From Planctomycetota bacterium (lineage in GTDB: Bacteria > Planctomycetota > Planctomycetia > Pirellulales > Pirellulaceae), in the NCBI GenBank assembly GCA_026692905.1, contig JAPLNL010000041.1, positions 1 to 64,000 on the forward strand: 64,000 bases of DNA, in the 5' to 3' direction. The position numbers and the translations under genes were made by a program. The notes beneath the pieces are model-generated. The model saw only the letters and a list, made by a program, of their open reading frames with translations. It searched no databases and was not told the DNA's origin. Of the stretch, positions 1 through 8,977 are shown one piece after another. Within the stretch, counting starts at the first letter, position 1. The number at the start of each line of letters is the position of its first letter.

Positions 1-84
1 ACGACGCGCAAGCTAGTGAATTCCTAGCACGACGCGCAAGCTAGTGAATTTACGCTGTGGGTCACTAGCTTGCGCGTCGTGCTA
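1..84. repeat. Palindromic dispersed repeat, family A
   Basis: A 23-nt arm (25-47) that starts TAGCACGACGCGCAAG is matched exactly by its reverse complement at 62-84, with 14 nt between. A further direct half copy lies at 1-22. A related inverted pair is found at 50322-50379, so this is a dispersed intergenic element. The left end is cut by the window edge. Confidence 0.9.
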
Positions 85-96
85 TGTTACGTTTTG

Positions 97-2037
97 CTAG
101 GTACATTCCGTTCCGCCGCTTGCTGAGTCAGCAAAAAAGACGGACGCATCAACATATCGAGCGCCGATGCTCCGTGCAAATCCAGCGTCGCTATCCATGT
201 CGCCGACCATAACCAATTTTGCCACATCAAGTTTGTATTTGCGACTGAGATAAATCGCCATTCCCGGCATTGGCTTTCGGCAAAAGCAGCCGACCGGGAA
301 GGCTGGGTGCGGGCAATAACAGACCTCTTGAACGGGCAAACCCAGCAGATCGATGGTCCGTTGAAACGCACCGTTTGCGTCGGCTTGACTCAGCTTTCCC
401 GATGATATTCCGCTTTGATTGGAAACGAAAAACAGTGAGTAGCCATTCTCAATCCAACGCATTAGAGTTTCGCGGCGGTTTGGCAGGAGTATGACATCGT
501 CCGCGTGCCGAGGATAAATTTCGCCGCTGAGGGTTGTTCGCAGCGTCCCATCCACGTCGAGCAACAGACCTTTTCCCGTGTGCCCAGCCGGAACTCGTCG
601 AACAAAGGCAATGGAATCAATGGCCGAAAAACCTTCGTCCCATTCCGGTCGTTCCAGTGAGTCGTGCCAGCGTTGCAAAGCGATTGGTGGAGGTAAATTC
701 GGGTCTTGTTTGGTGAGCTCTTTCATTTCGGCAGGTCCAAGCAATTTGCCATAACGATCCAACGTCCGGTGTACCACGTTGATCCGCGCGTCTTCAATGG
801 ATGTTTGCAGGAATCGACAACGAACGGGAACGCCTGCTTGGTGAGCGATTCGAATGACACCGGCTCTTGAAACTCGAGTTGGGTAGGTGTTGTCCAGCAC
901 AACTCGCTTGCCGCCTTCAGCCAGCAATTTTTCCAGGTGGCCATTGAGATCATCGATTTTGCCGCCCATCACATCACGATTGAGTCTCGCGTAGCCTTTG
1001 TCGACGTACGATTGAACAAGTTCGGTTTTGCCAGCCCCCTGAATCCCCATGAGCAAGACAATTTCAGACGAATCGTTAGGGCCTTGGTCGGGCAAAAGAC
1101 TTGCCATGGACGAGGGTTTGGTGGGTGGCTGGATTGCGGCAGCTGCATCGGGATCGGCGTCGAAGGAGTATTTGATGCTGAGGGCAGTCTGATCACTGAT
1201 ATCGAGAACTAGCTTGGTCGCTTGAAGCGACGAGAGCAGACTCGTTGTCTTGGTGGCTCCGACAAGAGGGATTACGTTGTCGCCACCGCTTAGGACAGCA
1301 GCCAAGGCTACTTCGTAGGTTGTGGCGTTGTGCCGCTTTGCTAAGGGCACGAGCACTTTGTTCTTCTCGAGCTTCTCGACTTTCGCATAGCCGCCCAAAG
1401 GTCGATATGCCAAGAATGGGATACCGAGCTCTTTGGATAGCAGAAGCATCCCGTCTGCAGCCGACTTGCGGGCAAGAACGCTGAGTTCGCATTGCAGGGA
1501 CTCGACGGTAAAGTGCCGAGCGGCTTGCCGAACTTCGGACGGCCCCACGTTGCAAAGTCCAAGATGGAGAACTTTTCCGGACTTCTGCAGTTCCGCGAGA
1601 ACGCCAAGGGTTTCTTCGAACGGCACTCGGGTATCTTTGGCATGCAATTGCAGCAGGAAAAGCTGTTCCGAACCGAGTTCTCGCAAGCTCGCATCAACGG
1701 ATTGCCGAAGATGTTTTGGACTACTGTTGGGAATCCATTTGCCACCTGGCCTAACCAAGCCCACTTTCGTAGCAACCCGAATTTCCTCTTTCGGCCCTTG
1801 CCACGAATCGATGGCTTGTTTTGCTAGCGTTTCGCCGTAATGAAAATCGGAATTGTCGAGGCAATAGGAATCGGCCGTGTCGAGGAGTCGGATTCCATTG
1901 TCGAAAGCCAGATGGATCAAGGCGATGGCATCATCGAGGCTGGGTCGACCTTCGGTGGAAAGCCGTAGCAACCCTAACGCAAGCGGCGGGTTAAGCTGGC
2001 CAAATATCCCAAATAGATGGTGAGTTGGTACGTTCAT
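97..2037 (-). CDS. Aldo/keto reductase - P-loop kinase - HAD phosphatase fusion
   Basis: A 646-residue protein with three recognisable domains. Residues about 15-300 are an aldo/keto reductase barrel in which the usual catalytic set can be seen: Asp53 and Tyr58 in DTADSY, Lys91 and His132. Residues about 325-480 form a small P-loop kinase: the Walker A is GIQGAGKTE (331-339), and a later LDNTYPTR segment (391-398) resembles polynucleotide-kinase-type enzymes. Residues about 488-640 are a HAD phosphatase of the HisB/GmhB/PNKP type: DVDGT (494-498), SNQSG from 529, a Cys/His cluster at 563-576 typical of a zinc site, Lys578, and GDMDSD around 602. The kinase and HAD pair looks like a bacterial end-healing or sugar-phosphate enzyme, and I cannot tell which. 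The fused reductase is unusual. No signal peptide, so probably cytoplasmic. The ATG at 2037 is the only sensible start. It is monocistronic, flanked by repeats. Confidence 0.85.
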   Translation of the reverse strand: MNVPTHHLFGIFGQLNPPLALGLLRLSTEGRPSLDDAIALIHLAFDNGIRLLDTADSYCLDNSDFHYGETLAKQAIDSWQGPKEEIRVATKVGLVRPGGKWIPNSSPKHLRQSVDASLRELGSEQLFLLQLHAKDTRVPFEETLGVLAELQKSGKVLHLGLCNVGPSEVRQAARHFTVESLQCELSVLARKSAADGMLLLSKELGIPFLAYRPLGGYAKVEKLEKNKVLVPLAKRHNATTYEVALAAVLSGGDNVIPLVGATKTTSLLSSLQATKLVLDISDQTALSIKYSFDADPDAAAAIQPPTKPSSMASLLPDQGPNDSSEIVLLMGIQGAGKTELVQSYVDKGYARLNRDVMGGKIDDLNGHLEKLLAEGGKRVVLDNTYPTRVSRAGVIRIAHQAGVPVRCRFLQTSIEDARINVVHRTLDRYGKLLGPAEMKELTKQDPNLPPPIALQRWHDSLERPEWDEGFSAIDSIAFVRRVPAGHTGKGLLLDVDGTLRTTLSGEIYPRHADDVILLPNRRETLMRWIENGYSLFFVSNQSGISSGKLSQADANGAFQRTIDLLGLPVQEVCYCPHPAFPVGCFCRKPMPGMAIYLSRKYKLDVAKLVMVGDMDSDAGFARSIGARYVDASVFFADSASGGTECT

Positions 2038-2055
2038 GAAGACAGTCTAAAGCGT

Positions 2056-2183
2056 AAAACGATTGTCCTCAATCGTTTCCTGAGTGCAAAACGATTGTCC
2101 TCAATCGTTTCCTGAGTGCAAAACGATTGTCCTCAATCGTTTCCAGAGTGTAAAACGATTGTCCTCAATCGTTTCCTGAGTGT
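2056..2183. repeat. Four tandem 32-bp units, each a small palindrome (family B)
   Basis: Four head-to-tail units start at 2056, 2088, 2120 and 2152. Each contains AAACGATTG, TCCT, CAATCGTTT, which forms a hairpin, followed by a TCCTGAGTG-type spacer. Only single-base differences separate the units. The unit is palindromic and regular, but no cas genes are near and the spacers are constant, so this is not CRISPR. Confidence 0.95.
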
Positions 2184-2303
2184 CGGACAATTGTTCCCTT
2201 CCTGAAAATTAGTTGTCTTTATGTTGAAAATCAGCTGCCCACGCTCAGCCCCCAAACCGGGCTTAGCAAGAGCAATTTTCTGCCAACGACCTCAAGTGCC
2301 CAC

Positions 2304-2364
2304 GGAGCGATTGAGGACAATCGCTCTACACTTGCGGAGTGATTGAGGACAATCGCTCTACACT
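2304..2364. repeat. Two further family B hairpins, opposite orientation
   Basis: Two 29-bp copies at 2304-2332 and 2336-2364 contain GCGATTGAGGACAATCGC or GTGATTGAGGACAATCGC, the reverse complement of the core at 2056-2183. A degenerate copy is also seen near 5289-5310. They lie upstream of rpsM and may be transcribed as its leader or lie beyond its promoter. Confidence 0.85.
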
Positions 2365-2612
2365 GGACCAGATTTCCTGGAAATATGGCTAAAATGGACG
2401 CTTCGTAGCGATTTTCAACATCAGGGGAATTCGATAGAGGCAAAAATGCGTGCCAAACACGTGGATTAACCCTTGCAGGATTCGGCACTGCATCGCTACA
2501 CTGTGGGGCTTCCCAAAGGGAAAACGCGTATTCTTGCCGTTTCAACGACCAAAAGAACCGCGGAAAAATTATCGTAAAGTTTAGGTAGATAAAGGTTTAG
2601 GAGTAGGCAAGT
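2365..2612 (+). other. Gap upstream of rpsM; no gene seen
   Basis: No convincing coding region is present. In particular rpmJ and infA, which precede rpsM in many bacteria, are absent. A possible ribosome binding sequence, TAGGAGTAGG, lies at about 2598-2607 just before the rpsM ATG. A promoter for the operon is expected here but I cannot place it. Confidence 0.5.
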
Positions 2613-2996
2613 ATGCCGCGTCTTCTCGGTGTTGATATTCCAAATGACAAGCAAGTCATTTATTCGCTACAGTATCTTTACGGCGTTGGCCCCGTTATTG
2701 CACGGGAAGCATGCGTAAAGACCAAAATCAGTCCGACCAAACAGGCTCGAGACCTGGATGAAGACGAATTGAGCCGCTTGTCGACTTTGCTCGAACGCGA
2801 TTATACCGTCGAAGGTCCACTTCGCCGCCAAATCGGTCAGAGCATTCACCGACTGCGCGAAATCAAATGCTATCGCGGTATTCGGCACAAGCAAAGCTTG
2901 CCGGTCCGCGGCCAACGTACCCGTACTAACTCCCGTACCCGCAAGGGACCACGTAAGACGGTTGCAGGCAAGAAGGGCGTTAAGGACTTGCGATAG
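2613..2996 (+). CDS. rpsM: 30S ribosomal protein S13 (uS13)
   Basis: 127 residues, normal length for S13. The protein opens MPRLLGVDIPNDKQ, has the helix-two-turn-helix region around YGVGPVIA, and ends with the basic tail that carries RGQRTRTNSRTRKGP, the part that reaches the decoding region and contacts tRNA and S19. It sits in the head of the small subunit. It is the first gene of rpsM-rpsK-rpoA-rplQ, with a GGAG-type ribosome binding site 8-10 nt upstream of the ATG. The family assignment is certain. The odd point is the operon context: neither rpmJ nor infA is upstream. Confidence 0.98.
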   Translation: MPRLLGVDIPNDKQVIYSLQYLYGVGPVIAREACVKTKISPTKQARDLDEDELSRLSTLLERDYTVEGPLRRQIGQSIHRLREIKCYRGIRHKQSLPVRGQRTRTNSRTRKGPRKTVAGKKGVKDLR

Positions 2997-3118
2997 TTTC
3001 GCAATTCTGACGCTTTGTTTCCGCAATCCGATTTTGGGTTGCGGTTTGTTCGCTCGGCGAACGACCCATTTCGTACACAAGTATTATCCGCATTTCGATT
3101 TGAAGGAACGGTCCCACT

Positions 3119-3529
3119 GTGGCCAAGACAGCAGCAAATACCAGTGCTTCGGTTCAGAACAAGCGACGCAAAGTTCGACGAAACGTCACTTCCGCGGTTG
3201 CTCACGTGAAAGCAACTTTCAACAACACGACTGTTACGATCACTGACGCAAAGGGTGATACCCTTTGCTGGGCAAGTGCTGGTACCAGCGGATTCAAGGG
3301 CTCGCGAAAGAGCACCCCATTCGCTGGCCAATTGGCAGCACAACAAGCCGCTGAAAAAGCCGCAAAGTTTGGTGTCAAGGAGATCGAAGTTCGAGTCAAA
3401 GGTCCTGGCTCAGGTCGCGAGTCGGCGATTACTGCTCTACAAGCAGCTGGAATCACGGTTAAGTTGATCGAAGACATCACGCCGATTCCTCACAACGGTT
3501 GCCGACCTCGCAAGCGACGTCGCGTTTAA
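3119..3529 (+). CDS. rpsK: 30S ribosomal protein S11 (uS11)
   Basis: 136 residues with the conserved S11 core: [15 protein letters not shown], the [17 protein letters not shown] segment and the C-terminal [19 protein letters not shown]11 lies on the platform of the small subunit and helps shape the mRNA exit region. The start is a GTG at 3119, supported by GAAGGAAC about 10 nt upstream. An in-frame ATG further in would cut into the conserved region. It is 122 nt after rpsM and 59 nt before rpoA. In many bacteria rpsD stands between rpsK and rpoA; here it does not. Confidence 0.98.
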   Translation: MAKTAANTSASVQNKRRKVRRNVTSAVAHVKATFNNTTVTITDAKGDTLCWASAGTSGFKGSRKSTPFAGQLAAQQAAEKAAKFGVKEIEVRVKGPGSGRESAITALQAAGITVKLIEDITPIPHNGCRPRKRRRV

Positions 3530-3588
3530 TTCGTTTGATTCAACAGTCATCAAGATTCAGTTTTAGTTGTTTTTGGAGTACTTAGGCA

Positions 3589-4572
3589 ATGCATATTCGT
3601 TGGCGTGGATTAGAACTACCGAGTCAAGTGAGTATCGATCGATCGACTCTTTCGTCGACCTACGGAAAGTTCACGACCGAGCCTTTTGAACGTGGTTTCG
3701 GAGCTACCATCGGAAACAGTTTGCGTCGCGTTTTGCTATCCAGCTTGGAAGGCAGTGCGGTTACGCAGATCAAGATTCGCGGCGCTCAGCATGAATTTTC
3801 CTCGATTCAAGGCGTTCTCGAAGACGTTACTGAGATCGTTCTCAACGTGAAGAGCTTGGTTGTTAAGAACCACAGCGACAACACCCGCGTTTTGACGGTG
3901 ATGCGAGACAAAGCTGGCCCGATTACCGGCGCTGACGTCCAGACAGACTCCGATGTCGAGATCATCAATAAGGACCATGTTTTGGCCACGTTGACTGCCG
4001 ACGTTCCATTCATGATGGAAATGGTGGTTGAAAACGGACGAAGCTACGTTCCTGCTACTGAACACAGCTCGGGTGATCACGAGATCGGAATTATTCCTGT
4101 CGATGCGGTTTTCAGCCCTGTCGTTCGAGTTCGATACTTTGTCGAAGAGACTCGCGTCGGTCAAAAGACCAATTATGACCGACTGATCATCGAATTGTGG
4201 ACAGACGGTTCGGTTCATCCTGAGATGGCGTTGGTTGAGGGAGCAAAGATCCTTCGCAAGCACCTCAATCCGTTTGTTCAGTCCAGCGAACTCGGCAAGC
4301 AAGTTCACGCTGTTGCTCGTGGCGGACCTGGCAGTGCTGAGGCACAACTCGAAGCCAAGCTGAACACAACAGTAGCCGAATTGAAGCTTTCGGTGCGTGC
4401 GAATAACTGCCTCGAAGCCGAAGGAATCCGACAAGTTCGCGACCTGGTTCAGCGAACTGAAGACCAGTTGCTCGAGGTCAGAAACTTCGGCGAAACCACT
4501 TTGACCGAAGTGCGTGAAAAACTTGGAAACATGGGCTTGCATCTAGGGATGCGTGTTCCATCGTTGCGATAA
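3589..4572 (+). CDS. rpoA: DNA-directed RNA polymerase subunit alpha
   Basis: 327 residues, a normal length. The N-terminal domain (about 1-230) holds the dimerisation and beta/beta-prime assembly surface, seen in [20 protein letters not shown]. An acidic and flexible linker follows, then the C-terminal domain (about 255-327) with the two helix-hairpin-helix elements that bind UP elements and activators ([29 protein letters not shown]). The start ATG at 3589 follows TTGGAGTAC. It is third in the ribosomal operon, between rpsK and rplQ. No unusual residues were noticed. Confidence 0.98.
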   Translation: MHIRWRGLELPSQVSIDRSTLSSTYGKFTTEPFERGFGATIGNSLRRVLLSSLEGSAVTQIKIRGAQHEFSSIQGVLEDVTEIVLNVKSLVVKNHSDNTRVLTVMRDKAGPITGADVQTDSDVEIINKDHVLATLTADVPFMMEMVVENGRSYVPATEHSSGDHEIGIIPVDAVFSPVVRVRYFVEETRVGQKTNYDRLIIELWTDGSVHPEMALVEGAKILRKHLNPFVQSSELGKQVHAVARGGPGSAEAQLEAKLNTTVAELKLSVRANNCLEAEGIRQVRDLVQRTEDQLLEVRNFGETTLTEVREKLGNMGLHLGMRVPSLR

Positions 4573-4641
4573 TTTGACACTAGCCGCGGGCTGGCCGTCT
4601 TACCAACTTATTAATTTGCTAAATCGTTTTGGATAAATGTC

Positions 4642-5220
4642 ATGAGACACCGTAGAAAAGGACGCGTTCTAGGACGCAATTCGTCGCACCGCAAGGCCTT
4701 GTTCGCGAACATGGTTTCCGCAATTTTCCTGACCGAACGGGAGACGACGGAACTCGAACCAAACGCGCCAAAGGTTCCTGGTCGAATCATCACAACTCTC
4801 GAGAAGGCCAAAGAAATTCGCCCGATGGTAGAGAAGTGCATCACGATCGCCATGAAGGGATTGGCTGGAGAGGCTGGTGCCGTAGAGTTCGCAAGCAAAG
4901 CAGAACGCGGTTCGGAAGAGTGGAAGGCATGGCGCAAGAGCGACATGTGGCGCAAGTGGGCAGATGCTCGCTCGCCAGGCATCACCGCTCGACGACGCGT
5001 CTATGCCATGATCCGGGATAAGCAAGCCGTTGAAATTCTCTTCAATCGCATTGCTCCACGGTTCGTCGGTCGCCTCGGCGGCTACACTCGAATCATGCGT
5101 TTGGCCAAGCCTCGTTTGGGTGACAACGGCACGCGAGCAATTCTCGAATTCGTCGGCAAGAACGACCGAGTCAAGAAGGCCAAAGCCGAGAAGCCAGCTT
5201 TTGAATCAGCGGCAAGCTAG
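4642..5220 (+). CDS. rplQ: 50S ribosomal protein L17 (bL17), long form
   Basis: 192 residues against about 115-130 in most bacteria. The start MRHRRKGRVLGRNSSHRKAL and the end segment RLGGYTRIMRLAKPRLGDN are typical L17, which lies near the peptide exit tunnel of the large subunit. The extra length comes from an insertion at about residues 64-120 (rich in W, K and E, with GSEEWKAWRKSDMWRKWA) and from a basic C-terminal tail. Such an insert probably forms a surface extension and may be a planctomycete feature. It is the last gene of the operon, followed at once by a strong terminator. Confidence 0.96.
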   Translation: MRHRRKGRVLGRNSSHRKALFANMVSAIFLTERETTELEPNAPKVPGRIITTLEKAKEIRPMVEKCITIAMKGLAGEAGAVEFASKAERGSEEWKAWRKSDMWRKWADARSPGITARRRVYAMIRDKQAVEILFNRIAPRFVGRLGGYTRIMRLAKPRLGDNGTRAILEFVGKNDRVKKAKAEKPAFESAAS

Positions 5221-5245
5221 TCCATAGCTTCCAGCGAATGAAACC

Positions 5246-5275
5246 AAAAAGGGTGAGCACAGCTCACCTTTTTTT
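5246..5275 (+). terminator. Intrinsic terminator of the rpsM-rplQ operon
   Basis: A perfect 7-bp stem, GGTGAGC (5252-5258) with GCTCACC (5262-5268), has a 3-nt loop and is extended by A/T pairs. It is followed by a run of seven T. It begins about 25 nt after the rplQ stop codon. Confidence 0.93.
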
Positions 5276-5321
5276 CGTTTCAGAGTCGAACGATTGTCCT
5301 AAATCGTTTTTGGGTTTCGTT

Positions 5322-5388
5322 CGTTTAACAGTCAGCCGAAGGCGTACTGTCGAGGAAGTGAAGTACGCCTTCGGCTGACTATTAAACG
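5322..5388. repeat. Long inverted repeat, family C
   Basis: 27-nt arms at 5322-5348 and 5362-5388 pair with one mismatch around a 13-nt loop. The arm contains GTCAGCCGAAGGCGTACT. A half copy with the same GGCGTACTGTCGAG junction is at about 33898-33926, after the RecA-like ATPase gene, so it is a dispersed element rather than a local hairpin. It lies beyond the rplQ terminator. Confidence 0.9.
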
Positions 5389-5860
5389 ACTAGTGCACTT
5401 TTGCGAATTAATACGCAATATTGTGTTGCTGATAGATAATCAGTCTTGCTGCACGCTACCTTCGCGGAGGGCGACATTGTCGCTCGTCGCTCCGCGACGA
5501 TTGGCGCACCGCGTTGTGTTTATCGGAAGAGGGCACGACATTATTGCCTGTGTCGGAGCAGCCAACTTTCGGTGTCTAGCGGCGTGAGATACCATGCAAA
5601 GCGATCGGGGAGAAATTGGTACTTTTTTGGAAGTGCCGGGAATGGCCGTTCGATTTTTTTGCCAAAGTTCAATTGGATTTAGTTGGAAAAAAGATGATCA
5701 CGGAGCTTGTACAATTCGGTCCTGACATCAACGACGAAAAGAAGACAAGTGAATTCACAAAACGATTTAAGCGGCTTAATCGACGGCAGAACAAATTCAA
5801 GAGCTCAAAAAAACTGGGAGAGTGATTTAGTGCGCCCTCGCTAGTTCGGTGGCGATTAGA
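5389..5860. other. Gap with no clear gene; weak 69-codon frame
   Basis: No recognisable gene is present. A plus-strand frame at 5616-5825, starting with TTG and coding a Lys/Phe-rich 69-residue peptide, has no visible ribosome binding site and no family resemblance. It could be a decayed fragment. Confidence 0.3.
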
Positions 5861-6202
5861 TTACCGTTTCGGACGTACCAGTGCAGCAGTCTTCGCGCGA
5901 TTTAAGCAAGCGAACCCCGCCGATACTCCCAAGAAGAACGCGACGATACCTACTGCATTGAAAAAGCTGGAAGGAATCTCCATACCGTTTTTCATCGCGA
6001 TGAGCATCAGGACTGGTGGCATGAAAGCAATTAGCAAGAACGGGATATAGAACGCAAACAGCCCGACGAAATACCACATGAAACCATTGCGATCGGTCGA
6101 TCGCGCAGCCGGAAGCATCTGATAACCAACGTAAACCCAGACGCCAAGGACAAGAAGTTTGCGAATCAACGGCAGGAAAGTTTCCACGCTTTTTCTCCTC
6201 AC
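5861..6202 (-). CDS. Small membrane protein, unknown function
   Basis: 113 residues. Three hydrophobic segments are visible: about 12-30 (LIRKLLVLGVWVYVGYQML), 42-70 (MWYFVGLFAFYIPFLLIAFMPPVLMLIA) and 78-102 (FFNAVGIVAFFLGVSAGFACL), followed by a basic tail ending VRPKR. It is therefore probably an inner-membrane protein with the short tail in the cytoplasm. It lies 25 nt downstream of the large secreted CehA-type gene on the same strand and may be co-transcribed with it. I recognise no family motif. Confidence 0.65.
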   Translation of the reverse strand: MRRKSVETFLPLIRKLLVLGVWVYVGYQMLPAARSTDRNGFMWYFVGLFAFYIPFLLIAFMPPVLMLIAMKNGMEIPSSFFNAVGIVAFFLGVSAGFACLNRAKTAALVRPKR

Positions 6203-6227
6203 AAAAAGCCTAGCTACTCACTGGTTA

Positions 6228-8600
6228 TCATTTTGATTCTTGAATGATCAGATCAAACGCTTGCCGCGCTGAGTCGTAAGCGGCAGTCGCTTCGGCTATT
6301 TCGGTTGGCCGAACCTGCCCCTTCTTTTTTGCCCAACATTGATCCACCGCTTTTCGGCACCAAGTCGCGCTTGCCAAGGATGCTCGTATAGGTGCTTCTG
6401 CAATCTCGACAAAAATTGGGTTGCTGTGCATCGAGGGGAAAATGCGTACGGCGACCCAGCTTGATTTATCCAATTGGATGTCCCATTTCAGATCCCGGAA
6501 CTCGCCGTCCGCTATGAGCTCTTGTTTTGCAACTGCTTCCCCGTTGACGATTAGCTCAACTGGCACCGTGCGAGTTTCACCAATGCGGGCTCGTTCGATA
6601 TGCCAGTATGGCTTCTCATCGAGACGCTTGTTCTTAATCTGCTTCGCTTGTTCGCTGATCAATTCAGGCAGCCGGGCCGTAACGCGAGTCAGCACGTTTA
6701 CTTTTTGGGCGCTCTTCAAATTGAGCTGACTCACTTCGCCATCGTTCCCCATCTTGCCCATGTGGACATCGTTGATACGAAACTGCGATAGATGGCTCAT
6801 TCCATCTCCGACATAGCTACGTCCGTCTTTGAGGCCCGAGACCCAATCCTCGTATTTGAATTCCGGAGTTTTTGGCAATTCGACGTAGATGCGACCTAGC
6901 CCAACGCGTTCGCCATAGATGCATGGATAGTCCGTCTCGCCACTGATTCGAGTTCGATAGCCACAGTTGAGAGTGTGATACCAAATGTTCAATTCCCAGA
7001 TCGCGGGTGTATCGACCGTACTGATAAAGTCACATGCGTCTTGAGTAACGGCGACGATGTATTCGTTTGCACCGATGCCATCGAATGGAGGGATCTCGTA
7101 GTCTGGGAGTCGGTCCGCCGCGCGTCCAACGGTATCCTTGGCTCCGCCTCCATATTGTTGAGGCGTTAAGCCTCGTTTCCCGTTGGGCAAGTAATCGGGT
7201 AATCCAAGCCCCCAACCGCTATGGCTATATCCCACCACGCCACCTTGGCTCTTCCCCCATTTCAAGACAGGCAATGTCCATGTCGGCCAGTCCTCGATCG
7301 AAGTCGTCTTGGGGAAGTCGTCCTCCTTGAGGTTCAAAAGACAAAGATGGCCGGCATGCGAAGAAGGAAAACCGCTCACTTCGACATCGTAACGCATCAA
7401 AGTTCTGTTTTTCGACAGCGAAGAAGTCTGTCCGTCAAAGAATTGCTTTTGGTGATACCAACATGGTCCCCAGCTGAGCACACATCCGACGTTGAGATCC
7501 TCCCCTAAGATATGCCGAAACATATCGGCAGGGGTGACACCTTCCGTAGGGTTCTCGTAGTGAGCGCAACCGGCAGCATGCACATGGTGGTCACCCGAGA
7601 TCCAGCCGAGTTCCGCCATATGGACCCAACGTTCTAAACGTACCGATATGGGTGAAGGGGACTCTCGGCCGTCTACGGTGTACTCCATTTCCAAAGGGAT
7701 ATATTCAGGCCCTCGGGAACATTGGATTTTGTACTTGCCAAGCGGCAACCGAATTCGCTCCTGATCCTCCCGGTAGATTTGGCTGTGAAAGAACATGTCG
7801 GGGGCCAGTCGTCGCGATTGATTCGGGTAGACGCGGCCCAACTCGTCGCGAATAACCATCCAACAGGTGATAGGCGAACTATCAAAATCTAGAATCGATA
7901 GGGGTATGTCGAACGATGCACCGCAATCGAAGAGGATCGGCACTTCGTTTCGAAAACCGAGATCCTGTGTCCCTTGTCCGACATCGAATGCAAGTGTCGC
8001 TTCGCGTTTGCCCGCATCGCGGCTGTACAACTGAATGAGCCGATATTCAAGTGCCACTCCAGAAAGAGCCGGTAGCAACGGCGGGCTGTTCAGACTAGCG
8101 ATGTCGAGCCACCTTCGCTCCGCTTCCGCTGGCGAGATCAACGATTTGGGCCGAGCGCTTGAGCTGCTCTGCTTGACCATTGGCAACGATTGTGGACTGG
8201 AGCATCGAAGCGGTGCTGTCACACCAGCTTGATTGACTACTTTAACGAGAAACGTTTGCCAGCCTGCCTCAACCAGTAAAGCGGGAGCGGGTCCGCGAAC
8301 GACGTGGACACGACTCTCTGCGCTGATCTCGACAGCAACCAAGCAAAGTGGATCGAGCATCGACTGGAGCTCCTTGCTAACCAAGTCATCGCTACTAACC
8401 TGTTCGAGTTCCTTGATCTTGGCTTGAGTCGCACCGGAGAGCGGAGCTCCTGCGACCATCAACGCTTCAGCGAGTCGATTCACCGAAGCTTGGAGAGGCT
8501 GACGAGGTACGTTTTGAACGATGGGCCAATCCGAATTGGTTGAGGCAACCACCTGATGAGCCAAAACGAAAAAACCGAAACAAGCAGTGACGATTCGCAT
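6228..8600 (-). CDS. Secreted CehA/McbA-type metallohydrolase-like protein
   Basis: 790 residues from the ATG at 8600. I chose this start over one 56 codons upstream because it begins a clear signal peptide (MRIVTACFGFFVLAHQVVAS) and has AAGGA at 8606-8610. Residues about 20-320 are beta-rich and of unknown role. From about 335 comes GDHHVHAAGCAHY, with the His-x-His metal-binding start of a PHP-like domain. Further on come a second His segment (GGVVGYSHSGWGLGL) and LNIWYHTLNCGYRTRISGETDYP. The arrangement matches the CehA/McbA family of metal-dependent hydrolases often found in planctomycetes. The substrate is unknown and the protein should act outside the cytoplasm. It is transcribed towards the small membrane protein and divergently from the hydrolase at 8978. 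Confidence 0.75.
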   Translation of the reverse strand: MRIVTACFGFFVLAHQVVASTNSDWPIVQNVPRQPLQASVNRLAEALMVAGAPLSGATQAKIKELEQVSSDDLVSKELQSMLDPLCLVAVEISAESRVHVVRGPAPALLVEAGWQTFLVKVVNQAGVTAPLRCSSPQSLPMVKQSSSSARPKSLISPAEAERRWLDIASLNSPPLLPALSGVALEYRLIQLYSRDAGKREATLAFDVGQGTQDLGFRNEVPILFDCGASFDIPLSILDFDSSPITCWMVIRDELGRVYPNQSRRLAPDMFFHSQIYREDQERIRLPLGKYKIQCSRGPEYIPLEMEYTVDGRESPSPISVRLERWVHMAELGWISGDHHVHAAGCAHYENPTEGVTPADMFRHILGEDLNVGCVLSWGPCWYHQKQFFDGQTSSLSKNRTLMRYDVEVSGFPSSHAGHLCLLNLKEDDFPKTTSIEDWPTWTLPVLKWGKSQGGVVGYSHSGWGLGLPDYLPNGKRGLTPQQYGGGAKDTVGRAADRLPDYEIPPFDGIGANEYIVAVTQDACDFISTVDTPAIWELNIWYHTLNCGYRTRISGETDYPCIYGERVGLGRIYVELPKTPEFKYEDWVSGLKDGRSYVGDGMSHLSQFRINDVHMGKMGNDGEVSQLNLKSAQKVNVLTRVTARLPELISEQAKQIKNKRLDEKPYWHIERARIGETRTVPVELIVNGEAVAKQELIADGEFRDLKWDIQLDKSSWVAVRIFPSMHSNPIFVEIAEAPIRASLASATWCRKAVDQCWAKKKGQVRPTEIAEATAAYDSARQAFDLIIQESK

Positions 8601-8977
8601 AACAAGTCCTTGGTACAAGAGGCGGGAGTACGGGGCACGCGCTTTACCTTCAGGGAAGAGCGGGTTCCCTAGCCGCGATAGCGGCGCCATTTCGTAGTCG
8701 AGGGGCTCGCCCCTCGGCTTACCTGTGCTCGTCGCGGAAGTTGTAAAACTTCCTGGAGTTCGAGGCACTTCCGGAACTCTTACGAGATTCCTCTACATGT
8801 TAATTCAACGCGCTTCGGAGCAAGCTCCAGCAGAATAATTTAACGAACGAGTTTACTGTCTGGAATTTGCAGACCAATACTGGGATAACCTGTGTCGGCG
8901 AAGTTAAATTGTTCTTCCAAGCCCGAAAGCAATGAAACGACCTAAGCTCCATCCATGGAAAGAGAACCAACTTCCTC
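8601..8977. other. Divergent intergenic region
   Basis: This gap lies between the divergent CehA-type gene and the alpha/beta hydrolase, so promoters for both are expected. The only structure I see is a short hairpin, GAGGGGCTCGCCCCTC, near 8699-8714. The open frame reading into the CehA-type gene from 8768 looks non-coding. Confidence 0.4.

Noticed and set aside
87-371. Minus-strand frame overlapping the AKR-kinase-HAD fusion
   Set aside because: It lies inside the end of the fusion gene in another frame, with no motif.
2056-2183. Regular tandem repeats that could be a CRISPR array
   Set aside because: The spacers are constant, not unique, the unit is only 32 bp in total and no cas gene is near.
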